Source: Dermatemys mawii (lineage: Eukaryota; Chordata; Testudines; Dermatemydidae). Taken from it: a stretch of 64,000 nt of DNA. This document shows, in pieces, positions 30,301-42,300 of this stretch. Under the pieces are notes generated by a model. It was given only the letters and a program-made list of their open reading frames with translations. It had not been told where the DNA came from and did not search any database. Each line of letters opens with the position of its first letter. The stretch's first letter is position 1. The translations under genes were made by a program, and so were the position numbers. The DNA lies in NCBI GenBank assembly GCA_007922305.1, contig ML677344.1:1408179-1472178 (forward strand), given 5' to 3'.

Positions 30301-33300
30301 TCATCTGCGCCTCCAGCTCCGCCACTTTTCCCTGCTCCGCCTGGAGCTGCTGGCAGGTCTGTTGGTGATCTCCACTCAGAGCTTTTATGGTCTCCTCCAG
30401 CCTCTCTCGCTCTCCTTCACCCCCTTTAGTGGCCGAAGACATTTCTGCCAACTGGCGCTGCAGCCTCTCTGTCTTTTCCCTGTAGTCGTCTCCCAGCTGC
30501 TGCACCTGCAGCGTGAGCGCTTGTCTCTTAGCTTGTTCCTCTTCCACCTCCTGCAGAGCCTGATCTCGGTGCTCCACCAGCTTCTGCATCTGAGACTCCA
30601 GTTCGGTTATCCTCTTAAGATTCCCTTCCAGGGTCTCCACAGCTCTCCTCTTCTCATCCTCCAAGATCCCCTCTGTGTTCCGGACAGACACTTCCATGGA
30701 CAGGAGCTGCTCTTGAAGCTGGATGTTTTCCTTGGCCAGCCTCTCCTTGTCTGCGAGTTTCTGCTGACCTTCTTTCAGCTTGTTTTCTAGTTCTTGGAGC
30801 TGGGCTCTTAGTGGCTCGGCAGCTGCTGCTTGGGCCTCGCTCTGTGAGCATTGGGCAGTAAGTTCGAGGACTCTGGCATCCAGCTCTTGGACCCTCTGGC
30901 TCAATTCAGCTTTCTCCCTCTGCATCTCTATAGCAGAGGCCTGGCTAGTGTCTCGGGCGGTCTCCAAAGCTTGCAGCTGAGTGGTCAGGACTGCCAGCTC
31001 CGCTTCCTGTTCCTGCTGGAACGCCCGTAGCTGCTGCAGGGCAGCCTCCCTTTCCTGCATGGCCTTGGCATGCTCTTCTCTCAAGGATGCCAGGTGTCTG
31101 GCTTCCCCTTCGCTTGTAGCTTCCATCTGCTGGGTGACCTCCACCAGCTTCTCCTCGCTGTGCTTCAGGGTGTTACTGAGCTGGTCCACTTGGAGGCTCA
31201 GTCCTTGGATGGTCTCCCTGGAGGATTGCTCTTGCTTCTGGAGATCTTCGACCAGCTGTCCCTTCTGAATCCTCTCCTCCTCCACCTGCTGGTGAAGAGT
31301 CACCAGCTCCTGGTCCTTCTGGAGGAGGAAGCCGTTTAGCTTAGCGATCTCTGTGGTGAGTGTGTTTACCTGGGCGGACAGGCGCTCCTCCTGTGCTCTG
31401 GAGTCCTGTTCCAGCTTCTCTTTAGCCAGGTGGAGCTCCGAGACTGAGCTCTGGAGGCTGGCGAGGAGGCCCGTGAGCTGAAGTTTCTCCTCTTCAAAGC
31501 GGCTCCGTTCAGACTGAAGACTGGCTTCCCGGAGACCCTTCTCCTCTTCCAGCTGAAGGACCATGGCTTGGAGCTCTATCCTTTTAGCAGAGAGGCTGGC
31601 CACTTCCTGCTTTAAGTCTTCAAGCTGATGAGAGAAAGGAAACACTCATCAGTGGCATTCCACCACAGTTCAGGAGATCTAGACACTTCTGCCCCACAGA
31701 GAGCTGCTAACTCTTCCTCCCCCATCCCTGCAGCTGCAGCACACTCATGGCAAAGGAAATACTCATTAACTCCACCTGGCTCTTGTGTGTGTTTAGTTCT
31801 CCCACCATTGCCATGCTCCAGAGCGAAAGCTGCCTTTACTGAGCTGAGACTTCTTCCAGCCCCGCCACCATATGGTAACAGGAGACCACAGCAGCTGGCA
31901 CATCAGGGGCCACCCTCTGAAATACGCACTATGCAGAAAGGATCATGCTTGGGAATCTCTTACCCTCACCATGCCCATGACAATGCCAGGCAGCAGGAGA
32001 GAACTGCAGCTTAGCCATCTTTGTTTCAGCATGTGCCCCACACATTCTACCGCTCCTCCGGCCCAGCCGGGAGAGAGATGTCCCTGCCAATGCTGCTTGG
32101 CACGTCAGAGGAGCTGCCGGTTACTTCTGAGCTGGGAAATGGAGAATCACTCTGAAAGGGACTAGGGCATGCAGGCGTTCAGCTCTTTAGTTTCTTGCTG
32201 CAGTCCTAGCACACTGGCTGCAGGCACCATTTAAACAAGGGACTGGTTCTGAATTTCTATGTACACACAAATTTAGGCAGGGTATTATCTGCTCTGCTTT
32301 CCTCAACAGATTACGGTATTTTTCTGAAGTCCTCTGCACTGGCTTCCACTGTAGTTCCTTCTTTGACTCGAGCAAGAAGCCATACCTTCAGGATGTCTCC
32401 CATCACCTCTCCTTTCTCCTGCGGGGCGCTCTCCCCCAGCTTGGTCAGCTGGTCTTCCAGCAGAGAGATCTTCCCCTGCAGAATCTCCATCTTCTCTTCC
32501 AAGCATTTCTGGGGAATGACACACAAAAGAGGGGAAGGTAGAAAAAGTGGGAGGGGAACAAACAATCATAGAAATGTGGGGCTGGAAGGGACCTTGAGAA
32601 GGTCACAGAGTCCAGTGGTTTTCAAACTTTTCTTCTGAGAACCCAGTTGAAGAAAATTGTTGATGTCCATGACCCAACTGAGCGGAGGATGAGTGGTTTG
32701 GGGTGCAGGAAGGGCTCTGGGTTTGATGGGGTTGGGGTTGGGAGGGGGTCAGGGTTGGGGGGCTCAGGTCTGGGGGTGCAGGCTCTGGGGTGGGGCCGGG
32801 GATGAGGGATTTGAGGTGCATGAAGGGGTCCCAAGTTTTGGGGGGCTCAAATCTGGGAATTGAGGTGTGGAGCTGGGACATGGGACTTACCTCCAGTGGC
32901 TGCCAGTCAGTCAGTGGCGCAGCTCAGGTGCACCATAGACCGCGCTGCGCCCTAGAAGCTGCCAGCAGCAGGTCTGGCTCTTAGGCGGAGTTGCGCAAGC
33001 AGCTCCAGGTGACTCTCACCGATAGGCACCGTCCCCGCAGCTCCCATTGGCCAGCCAGTGCTTGGGACAGGGGCAGCGCACAGAGTCCCATGGCCTCCCT
33101 GCCTAGAAGCCAGCCCTGCTGCTGGCTGTTTCCAGGGCGCAGTATGGTGTCAGAAAAGGTAGAGACTAGTTTGCCTTAGCTGGGCAGCACCTCCAACGGG
33201 ACTTGTAACGTCTCGGTCGGCAGTACTGATCAGAGCAAGGCAAGCCCACGCCTTATATCCCGCAACCCAGGGTTTGAAAAACTCTGCTATAGTCTACTCC

Positions 33301-36300
33301 CCTGTCCAGAGACAGAAACAAGTAAACCTGGAACATCCCTGGCAGGCCTTGGTCTAACCTGTTCTTACAAACCTCCCCGATGGAGATTCCTCAACCTCCG
33401 TTGGCCATCCTCACGGCAGTGAGTCAACCGCAGTGGCTCCCCCGTCAACTCCGCTTGCGGAGCTGGAGTTCCAGAGTCAACGGGGAGTGTGTTCGGGGAT
33501 CGATTTATCGCGTCTCATTTAGATGCGATAAATCGATCCCTGATACACTGAACACTACCCGCCGATCCGGCGGGTGGTACAGACATAACCTTAGTTTAGT
33601 TTCCTCAAGACCAGTTTTTTTTAACCTTTCCTAATAGGTTCGGTTTTCTCAAGCCTCTGAACGTTTTTGGTGCTTCTCTGGTCTCCACCTGCAGCAACTA
33701 AAGTTTCATCCTAGCTGATAAAGCCCCCAGCATCCTTGTCTGGCGCTTCAAAGCTCCTCTTCCCACTGCTGGGATACCAGGTCCTCACCCCCCTGCACTG
33801 CAAACATCTTCTCTCAGCAGGACAGAAAGAACTCTTACCGAACACTGCGCACAACGGCGGGTTGGTATTACTGCTCATCCACGCAAGGCACTTCGCCCTC
33901 AGAGACAGCCACGCTGCCTCCACACCACTCAGCCCAGAGGGCACAAGCTTCGGTAATCAAGTTTGGCGTGCTAGGTCCCTATCACCTGCCCCGTAGGACT
34001 CCTGATGCAGAGGAGTTGCCTGGTTCTGTCGGGCGCCCCACACAACGTTCCCTACCTTCTCATGAAGGGCAGCGTGCAGCTCCGTCTCCAGGCAGGCTTG
34101 TTTCTCCCCCGACTCCAGCAGCGCCGCGTTGTGCTCCTCGGAGAGCTCATTCAAAGCTTCTTGCAGCTGCATCAAATGGCTGGCGAGCTCCCGCAGCTGG
34201 ACCGAAAGGAAAGACGCCCGAACACCGCCTGGTTATCAAATGCATGCATAGCGAGCGATTCAGCTCAGTCTTCTTTACACCGGAGCCTTGTGCTTAGCAG
34301 CATGCGGGGGATTAGTTCTGAGTCCATATGCCCCCCCAGCACGGTTGTATCCAGCAGCCTTGCCTGCACTGGTTCATTCACTCAATCCCGCCGGGAAGCA
34401 GATTGTAGTAGCAGCATTTTATGTTTGTATTGTGTATAATTTAGAATGAAAAATAAAAAAATAATATAAGAACATAGCCTGTATGAAATGTATGGATGTA
34501 GGATTTGACCATATCCTGCCAGCCAACCCTTTTTGGATAGCAGAAAGGAATGGCCTAATACGCCATTGGCAGAGATGCATCAGTCAGAATTTCTTTGTGT
34601 CTGGATTGATCTCAAGGCAGTAACAGACCTTTCAGGGTCACCATTTTGTTGTAGGTTTCGCATTTTAAAAAAAGTCAAATGCTAAACCTAGCAAGGTTGG
34701 TCGTGCTTTGAGCAAGGGGTTGGACTAGATGACCTCCTGAGGTCCCTTCCAACCCTGAGATTCTATGAATGCCATGATTGTTTTCTTTTGCATTGCAACT
34801 TAATGTTCCTGTTCAAAACGTTCTGTGTAAATTCATTCTGTTTTGTGTGTGAATAAGAAACGTACTGGTTAAGAGATAAGTGCGAAAGCCATCGTTGAAC
34901 CAGATGCTAATTACTGTATCTTCAATAAATGTGGCATATTGCCTTTTCCCCTGGAAAAGATCCTGTGTGCTTCTTCTAAGCATAACAGTTTTGGTGGAGA
35001 ATTGAGGAAGGGGGAAGACGTGCACTGTGACTGTTGAACATATTGCTCAATATTGCTAAAAGGTAAGCCATAGGTATAAAGGGATCAATCATTCAGGCGT
35101 GCACACCTCCGGTCGTAGACATGCCAGGCAATAGGAGAAGAATGAGAGTCCTCGCTCCGACCCCTCTGTCGGGGTAAACTCTACAAATAAGACATATACA
35201 AACGGTCTAGGTATATACACCCCGGTTAGAGAGGTGCCGGGCCATAAAGAGGAGAATGAGAGTCCTCACTTTTACCCGTCTGTCAAGGAAAAATTGCACA
35301 GGTGAATATATCCTCAGTCATGGCAGGATCAAATCCAAAAGGTAGGAACTCAGGCAGGCAGAGTTTTTAGTGGGAATATAGACTTTTGTGTTTTGTAAGT
35401 CCCACCACGAGCGTGGGCAGAAAAAAGTTATAAAGGAAAATTCTCTCTCTCTCTTATATATTATATATATTTAGGTGAAAGGAGTCCCCTAAACACAAAG
35501 CTCAAAAAGAGCAGAAAAAATTGCCATGACTCCTTTCAAGACAATTTTGCAAAATTTTGAGCACAGCCCATGGACTGAACAAGCATTAGCCGATGTCCAT
35601 ACTATAGCTGATTTGGAAGGTAGACTGGCCAAATCTCTGTTGGCCTACAGGCCACCGACCCTGATAAAGAGAGACTCGCCTGCAATCTGGCTATCGTGAG
35701 AAGCAGGCAAGGAGGCATCCCTTCGCTTGGCTAGCTGCCAGGAGGCGAACGCCGCACTGCAAGAGAAACTCAGTGTATCTGAACAAAAAAACCTAATAAA
35801 TAAAGAACTACTGGCCACGGGGGTCCAAAGCCAGTTACAGTCTCAAAAATACCCTGAAAGAAGTTAAAATAAAAGAAAGGGAATTATCTAAACAAAAACA
35901 AAACAAAAAACCCAGAGCTGGTAGCTCTCTTGAATCCCAGTCCAGTGCTTTACCATCACCAGCTCCTCCTTCCTTCCCATCTCATCACAACAGCTGGCCC
36001 ACGTTCTTCCCCGAAAGCATCATTACTGAGGGGTCAGCTGAACGCAACCTACGCTGCCAGCCCTTCCTTACTAACAATAAAAAGAACCTGAATGGCAAAG
36101 CATCTAGTACCAGCAGGTTCAAATGAAGTACGGTGAATTTACTCTCAAACAGGCATCACTGTCGGGGCAAGGTCAGGCCAAAACACAGGCCTGGTATAAA
36201 ACTAGCCATTATAAATGCAGCTACAGTACAGGCGCAAAGCATGCTGCTACCCCATGCTCCAACTGCAATGGTTTGTCCCATTACTGGGGGGGAAGAAGGG

Positions 36301-39300
36301 GTGCCCTGTACCTTGAATGAGAGGTCCCCGTTCTCCTCGGAGAGCTGGTTGATCTTTCGGTCCATCTGGCCTTTTTCAGTCTTCAGGTCCTGACATTGCT
36401 TTAGGGCCTCGTGCAAACGCAGGACCAAGCTGCGGGAGAGGAGATGGCATTACCCCATCTGCCTAGCAGAAGAGCAACTTAAGAGAGGAGCCGGGAAGCT
36501 GCTCTCAAAAACAGCACCATCGTAATCCTCCTGAGGAAGATAATTGGGAAACGAGGCACATCCCATAATCTCTTGGCGCCTCAATGTCATAACAAAAGGT
36601 CAGAGCCTGGTTTAAGACTCACAGTTCCTGGCTCTCAGCCCACACAAGTGTAGACTGGAGATGGGGCTAAGCAGAAGTCAATTTTCAAATCTCCTCGGAA
36701 CATAGCATATCTACTCTGAAGGGGAAGCTAGAGGCTGCTGACTGACACCCTGGCAGGGATCGCCATTTCTGCCAGGCCTTCCGAGATAAGGCAGTGTGCC
36801 GTGGAGTTTGGGAACAGTCACTAGCCTTGTCTCTCTCTCTCGGGTCACACTGGATGGACGGTGCCTGCCCCGCAGAGAGAAAGGATGCTGTTCATAGAAC
36901 CAAGCTTCACGCCTTAGAGCCAGAACCGGGGTAAATCGACACTAATTTAGGAGCTGATGCACAATCTTGTGCGGACCAGTTTTCTGGCAGGACAGGAAGA
37001 CGATCGTCACCTTGGAGTTTGGTGGGTACCCAGGTCCTCCCCACGGAGCCAGCGCAAGTCTGGTTACAGCACATGTAGGCGCGGGCGCTCACAAGCAAGC
37101 CAAGGAACCGACACTAAAAATACAGTGGCAGAGATCCACCTCCTCCCTGGTCTCTGCCGTAGCAGAGGGTGCAGAGTCGGGGGTCAGGCGACGTTTTCTA
37201 ATCACTCTCGGCCCACGCATTACATAAACACTGGGCAGTACCCATCTGAGAGACCCACAAGCCCTGGGCGCCAACCTAGCGGGAGCCCTAGGAGAAAGAA
37301 GCTACTTTGGAGGCGGTACCTTTCATTCTTCTCCCGCAGCTCTTCCAGCTGCTTTGGCTCCAGCTGATCAGCAGCTTGTCTCTCATTGAGAAGAGTCAGG
37401 CGGTCGATCCGTTGCTGCATCATGGTGATTTGAGCCTCTGGGGAGGAGGAAGAGAAGCAGCAGTTACGAGTCGGTTGGAAGCCTAAACGACAAGCACCGA
37501 TCACACTCGCAGTGATCATATCAGGAGGAGACTCAGGACCGGGGTGCCCGAAACACAGCCTGCAGCTGCAGCTTGACTCCCACCCCCAGGAGGAGTCCGA
37601 TGACTCGTCTGGCTGTGCTGGAGCAGCTCGTTGTTGCTGGTCACATAGTGAAACCACCACCATGCAGAGCCCGTGTAGTCAACAGGGAAAGCTGCCAAGA
37701 TATTGAGCTCCTTCCTAATACAGATGGTGCATTGTCATCTATTTGCTTTGGTCAGAACTTGGAGGGGGAAAACTCGCATGTGACCCCTGGATCTCTTGGG
37801 ACCAACCGGCAGAGGGCGCAGGGTTTTAACAGAGGTCCCCTGGGTCAGATATCTGCGTAGTTCACCAAAGGGCGGCATGTGAGGTCTCTATGGGTAATAT
37901 TTTAGGAACTACGGATCTACACTGGAAAGTAGGTTCTTAAAATCCTGGTGTTAAGGCAGGCCACCAGGAGGTGATAAACCTCAGACAGGTTTTTTTCAGG
38001 TAGGAGGCAACAGATGCTTCTCTCTGTATCTGCCCGTGTGCATACTGTATGTCTTGCAGCGGAGGCCTGTTTGCGTACTAAGCTGGATACTGATCGAAAG
38101 ATTGCAAATCCTACAAGAAAAAAACCTAATCAGCGGGCGTCATGCTGTTTGTGACCAAAGAAAGGATTGATGGGGTATATCGGGGGATGCAAGGAGACAA
38201 AGAATCCTCTACCTAGGAGGCAAACTGTCAGCATGCTTGCTTCATGAAAAGGGAGTACAGCCAGCCGGGCTGAACACCGCAAGGATCTGAGGAGGAGCTG
38301 TATTTTATTAACTCTAAGGCTATGCTGTTAATTAAGTTTACGCTCTAGAATGCGTGTTATGATTTCTTTTATATGTAATCCTTCGTTTTCAATACTTCTA
38401 CTTGCTGCTGGCTTCAATCTCCATGCTTTGTTAAAACAAATTTACCCTCGATTTCACTAGAAATCGGTGCGTGAAGTGGAGCGGTGATCGGAGGTGCACT
38501 TTGGAAGCAGCAAACCTGTAAATGCTGCGAGTATCATTGGAACAAGGGCTGGGGAAACGCTCGGAGGGCTCCAGCGTGCCTCTCGCTAATCTGCAAAGTG
38601 ACAGCGGGGCCCACAGCGCCTCGCTGATGCTAGTGTTGCCCGTGGCCAGTGGAGCTGAACAGCTGACCTGCAGCAGGCTCAGACAGGCTAAGGGCAGGTG
38701 GTAGCCAAGTGCCTCGCAATGCTAGGTACCCCAGGAAGCGTCACATCACATCCTCTCTGATACGTGCCTGCTCTACGGGCCGTATTGATTGGCTGCACAG
38801 GAAGTTCAATGGGCTTCTGACTAACAGCCAGCAGCACTGAGGGCCCTGCTCCTGGAACAGACAGTGCAGCCTCCGTGCACAGAAAGGGACTGGGGAGCCC
38901 TCTAGGGCTCCCTTCCAACAGTGGAGAGCAGAGATGCCCAAGACTTGCAGGACTTCAGCCTCCAACAAGACAGACCCGCTGCACCAACACCGTGGGCTTG
39001 GTGGTACTTGCAGCAGGAAGGGGGGGTGCTCCAATATCCACCGTCAGCCAGATCCCCTCCCGATCCCTCAGATCATGCCGATAGCTACCAACCCTTCTCT
39101 GTGATGAGTTTGCGGTTCTCGGTCAGTTCCAGCTCCAGCTCATCCCGGTTTTCCCTCTCGTCGGCCAGCTGCTTCTTCAGCCGCCTCAGCTGGAACTGAG
39201 GGGTCTGCATGATGTCGCCCATGGGGGAGGCAGGCGAGCCAGGAAGGAAGCTGTAAAGAAAGCACCAGCCGTATGCTGTACATGGTCACCTCACACTGAC

Positions 39301-42300
39301 TCCTTAGCAGACTCTCCGAACTCGCTGCTTCGAGGGGCTGTGCTTTGTTCACTGGCCAACAGCGACAGGACACTGGGCTAAACAGAGCAGTGATTCGAGC
39401 TGATCTGGCAATTACTGTGTTCCTAGACCCACCGCTCAGGAAGGAGTTTTTATCTGCTGAGCAGAGACCCTGCCCTAGGGCCCCAGGATGCCGCTAAAGC
39501 CGCGCTGCCCCCCGAGAGCCAGGCTTCCCCCCTGAAAGCCAGGCTCCCCAGGAAGGCTGAACACGTACTTGTTCATGCTGGAGGAGGAGGCGATCTTCTG
39601 TAGCTCCAGGAAGCGCACCTCTCGCTTGTGCTGGCGGGAGAAGACGGGGGACTGCTCCTCGGAGCTGGTGCTGGAGATGCTGGAGGAGGAAAGCGGCACT
39701 GGGAAGAGCAAACGGGAGACTCTGAGTCGCCTGCCGTAGCGCCAGAGGCGACGGCTTCGAAGCATAAAGCCTCAGGTTTGGAAGAGCTACGTTTCCAGGA
39801 CCCACAGGTCAGCCCAGCCCTTCACCCTCCCGAACAGGTTACCGTGGAGATTCCAGATACGGCCTTAAGCCCCTCTTCCCCACGCGGGCTTGTCACTCTA
39901 CCTGGGAATCCAAGAGTAAGGGATCTGCCCTGCCCGCTTTGGTGGCTGAGGCAAAACATCCCCTTCCCCCACTGCTGTGCTGTGGGCAGCTGGCCTAGCT
40001 ACCTCCCCAGAGGTGGCTGCCTTTTAGACACACTATATGTTGTGCTGCCTGCGAAACGGCTGGGATCTGCCAGAAGGCGAGGTGTCCGGGCAGAAGAGCT
40101 GATTCTTTTCAGAGCTAGCCAGAGACTGAGCGCTTTGCTGGGTCAGTGATTTCTAAATTCCCTGTTCTTGGGGCAGCCAGGAGCTCTGGTTTTGGAAACA
40201 GACAGTGTCACTTCTCTGAAGATTTAGTAGCTGCGCTCCCCGAGAAGCAAGGCCCCGGAAAAGCATCACACATCAGCACAAGATCCCGGGGAAAGGAGCG
40301 CTCGCTAGAACAGAGCGCGTTCACGGAGTCGTGCCCGTGCGTGGCAGAACCTGCCATCTCAGGGCTCCGGCTTGCATCACGGGCTTGCATTGGAACCGAG
40401 AGGGGAAGTCTGCAGCTGCTTCCCTCTCGAACGGCAGCAGCTCGTCGGGATCAGCACGTCCGTTTTTGTGCCGCTAGAAAATGTTTCCCCCGACTGACTA
40501 GAAGGGAGCGGCATTACCCTGGGGGATTACAAGAGCGGAGGACGGGGCCATTCAGGAACGGTTCTCGCTGTTACCATCATTAAAGCCAATCACTTGCTAT
40601 TAACCCTCTGATGTAGTGAGGCTCTGGAGATAGGCCAGCATGGTGTGGACATTACAGCCAACGACTACCACCCCTACCCCGGGCTTGGCCGTTTATTTAG
40701 GTCTGGTGCCAGGAGCGCATGCCATTTGGGTTACATGACTCCATCCGAGCCAGCCTGAACGCGTCAGTACTTTTAACCCCTTGTGTCCAAAGCACTCACC
40801 TTTCTTCTGCAGGAAGAGCTCCAGGTTCTCATTCAGGCTCTCTTCGTTGTCAAGCACGAACTTGAGGATCGTCGCCAGCTCAGCCTGACACACAGACCCA
40901 GCAGGGTTAGCAGGTACGCTGTGGTGACAGCCCTGTCCTCAGAGGGAGCAGCTGTTGCTTAACAACTGTGCAAGCTCTGGGAAGGCAGTTCAATCGGATG
41001 CCAGCTCCCCACGCCCCAATCTGTCAGGCTGGGAAGCAGACACTATGACCCAGGAGTTAAAGCCAGGTCAAATCTGAGGGGGGTTTCTCCGTGCACTGAA
41101 ACACAGAGTCCATGTCCAACTCTATCCACCAACAGCAAGGGGTTGTGGATCCACTGGAAGGGGAGAAGGAGAACGATTCCTCCTTTGAGTCCCTCCATCT
41201 CAACACCTTAGTGAGGCAGGTCATTATTCGCCCTATTTTCCAGATGATGGAACCAAGGAGAAGTGACTCACCCAAGGTCCCACTGCAACCCAGTGGCAGA
41301 GATGGGCTTAGAACCCCAAGCCTTAGCCACAAGACCATTCTTCTCTGCTTACGTGGCAAGCCCAGATGTGAGGATGCTTCCCACCCTTTCACACCCATTG
41401 CTTGGGCAGAGGCAGAACCCAACCGGGAATGGGATTGTAGCAGAGGAAGGGGGACGTCATGCAAAAGCCTACAGCAGGTGTCTGAATGCAGCTGGCAAGG
41501 ACTACCTGGATTTTGTACTCAAATTCATTCCAGTCCCTGGGGTTTCTGGTGCTCATGGAGGCGTGGTACAGGAGCAGCATGGTCACCTGGGAAGAGACAC
41601 TGGAGCGTCACAAAGGGGAGACAAGCCTCAAATCACACGTCCAAATGAAGTCACTCCACTAGCCCAGCAGTGCTGCCTGGACAGACGTGTCTGGAGACAC
41701 CAGAAAGATGCCAGATACTCGCCCCTTTGCTGGGATCCCCCAGCCAGAGTTCTCAATCCCGCTAAGATTCATACACCAAGTGCTCTTGAACAAGGGGCGG
41801 GTTGAAATCCCCTTCACAGAGTGGATCTGGGAGGGCAAGGATATGATCAGTTGTTCCTCTCACACCAGGAACTCCCCAGTGCACTGAAACCTCCACCTTG
41901 CACTGTGTACCCCTTGGAATGCATCCATTCTTCAGGGGGCCACTGGGTCCCCGTTAGGACTAAGTTTAGATAGGAGAGCTGGGACACCGCATCCCTAAAT
42001 AGGCTTGACTTCATAGAATCCTAGAATCTCAGGGTTGGAAGGGACCTGAGGAGGTCATCTAGTCCAACCCCTGCCCAAAGCAGGACCAATCCTCAATTAA
42101 ATCATCCAACAGAGTTTTGCCCCATATCCCTAAACGGCCCCCTCAAGGATTGAACTCACAACCCTGGGTTAAAGTAGGCTAATGCTCAAACCACTGAGCT
42201 ATCCCTTCCCCCCTCTGGACTGAGTACTGGTCCAGGTGCAAAGACAGGTACCTTGGCCAGCTCCAGCTCCTCTCCCTCCAAGAGCTTCGATACGGACACA

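Larger units (their letters stand above)
32566..33692 (-). mobile_element. CR1 LINE, antisense, split by two later insertions
   Basis: CR1 text is readable in three pieces (about 32566-32612, 33287-33402, 33594-33692) that join in order. The gaps hold a hAT-like element and a palindromic MITE. Lies in NUMA1 intron 11. Confidence 0.7.

Noticed and set aside
42160..42213. tRNA-like sequence on the minus strand
   Set aside because: It is the head of a SINE joined to a CR1 tail; no clean cloverleaf or acceptor stem supports a working tRNA gene. The same holds for 49400-49456.
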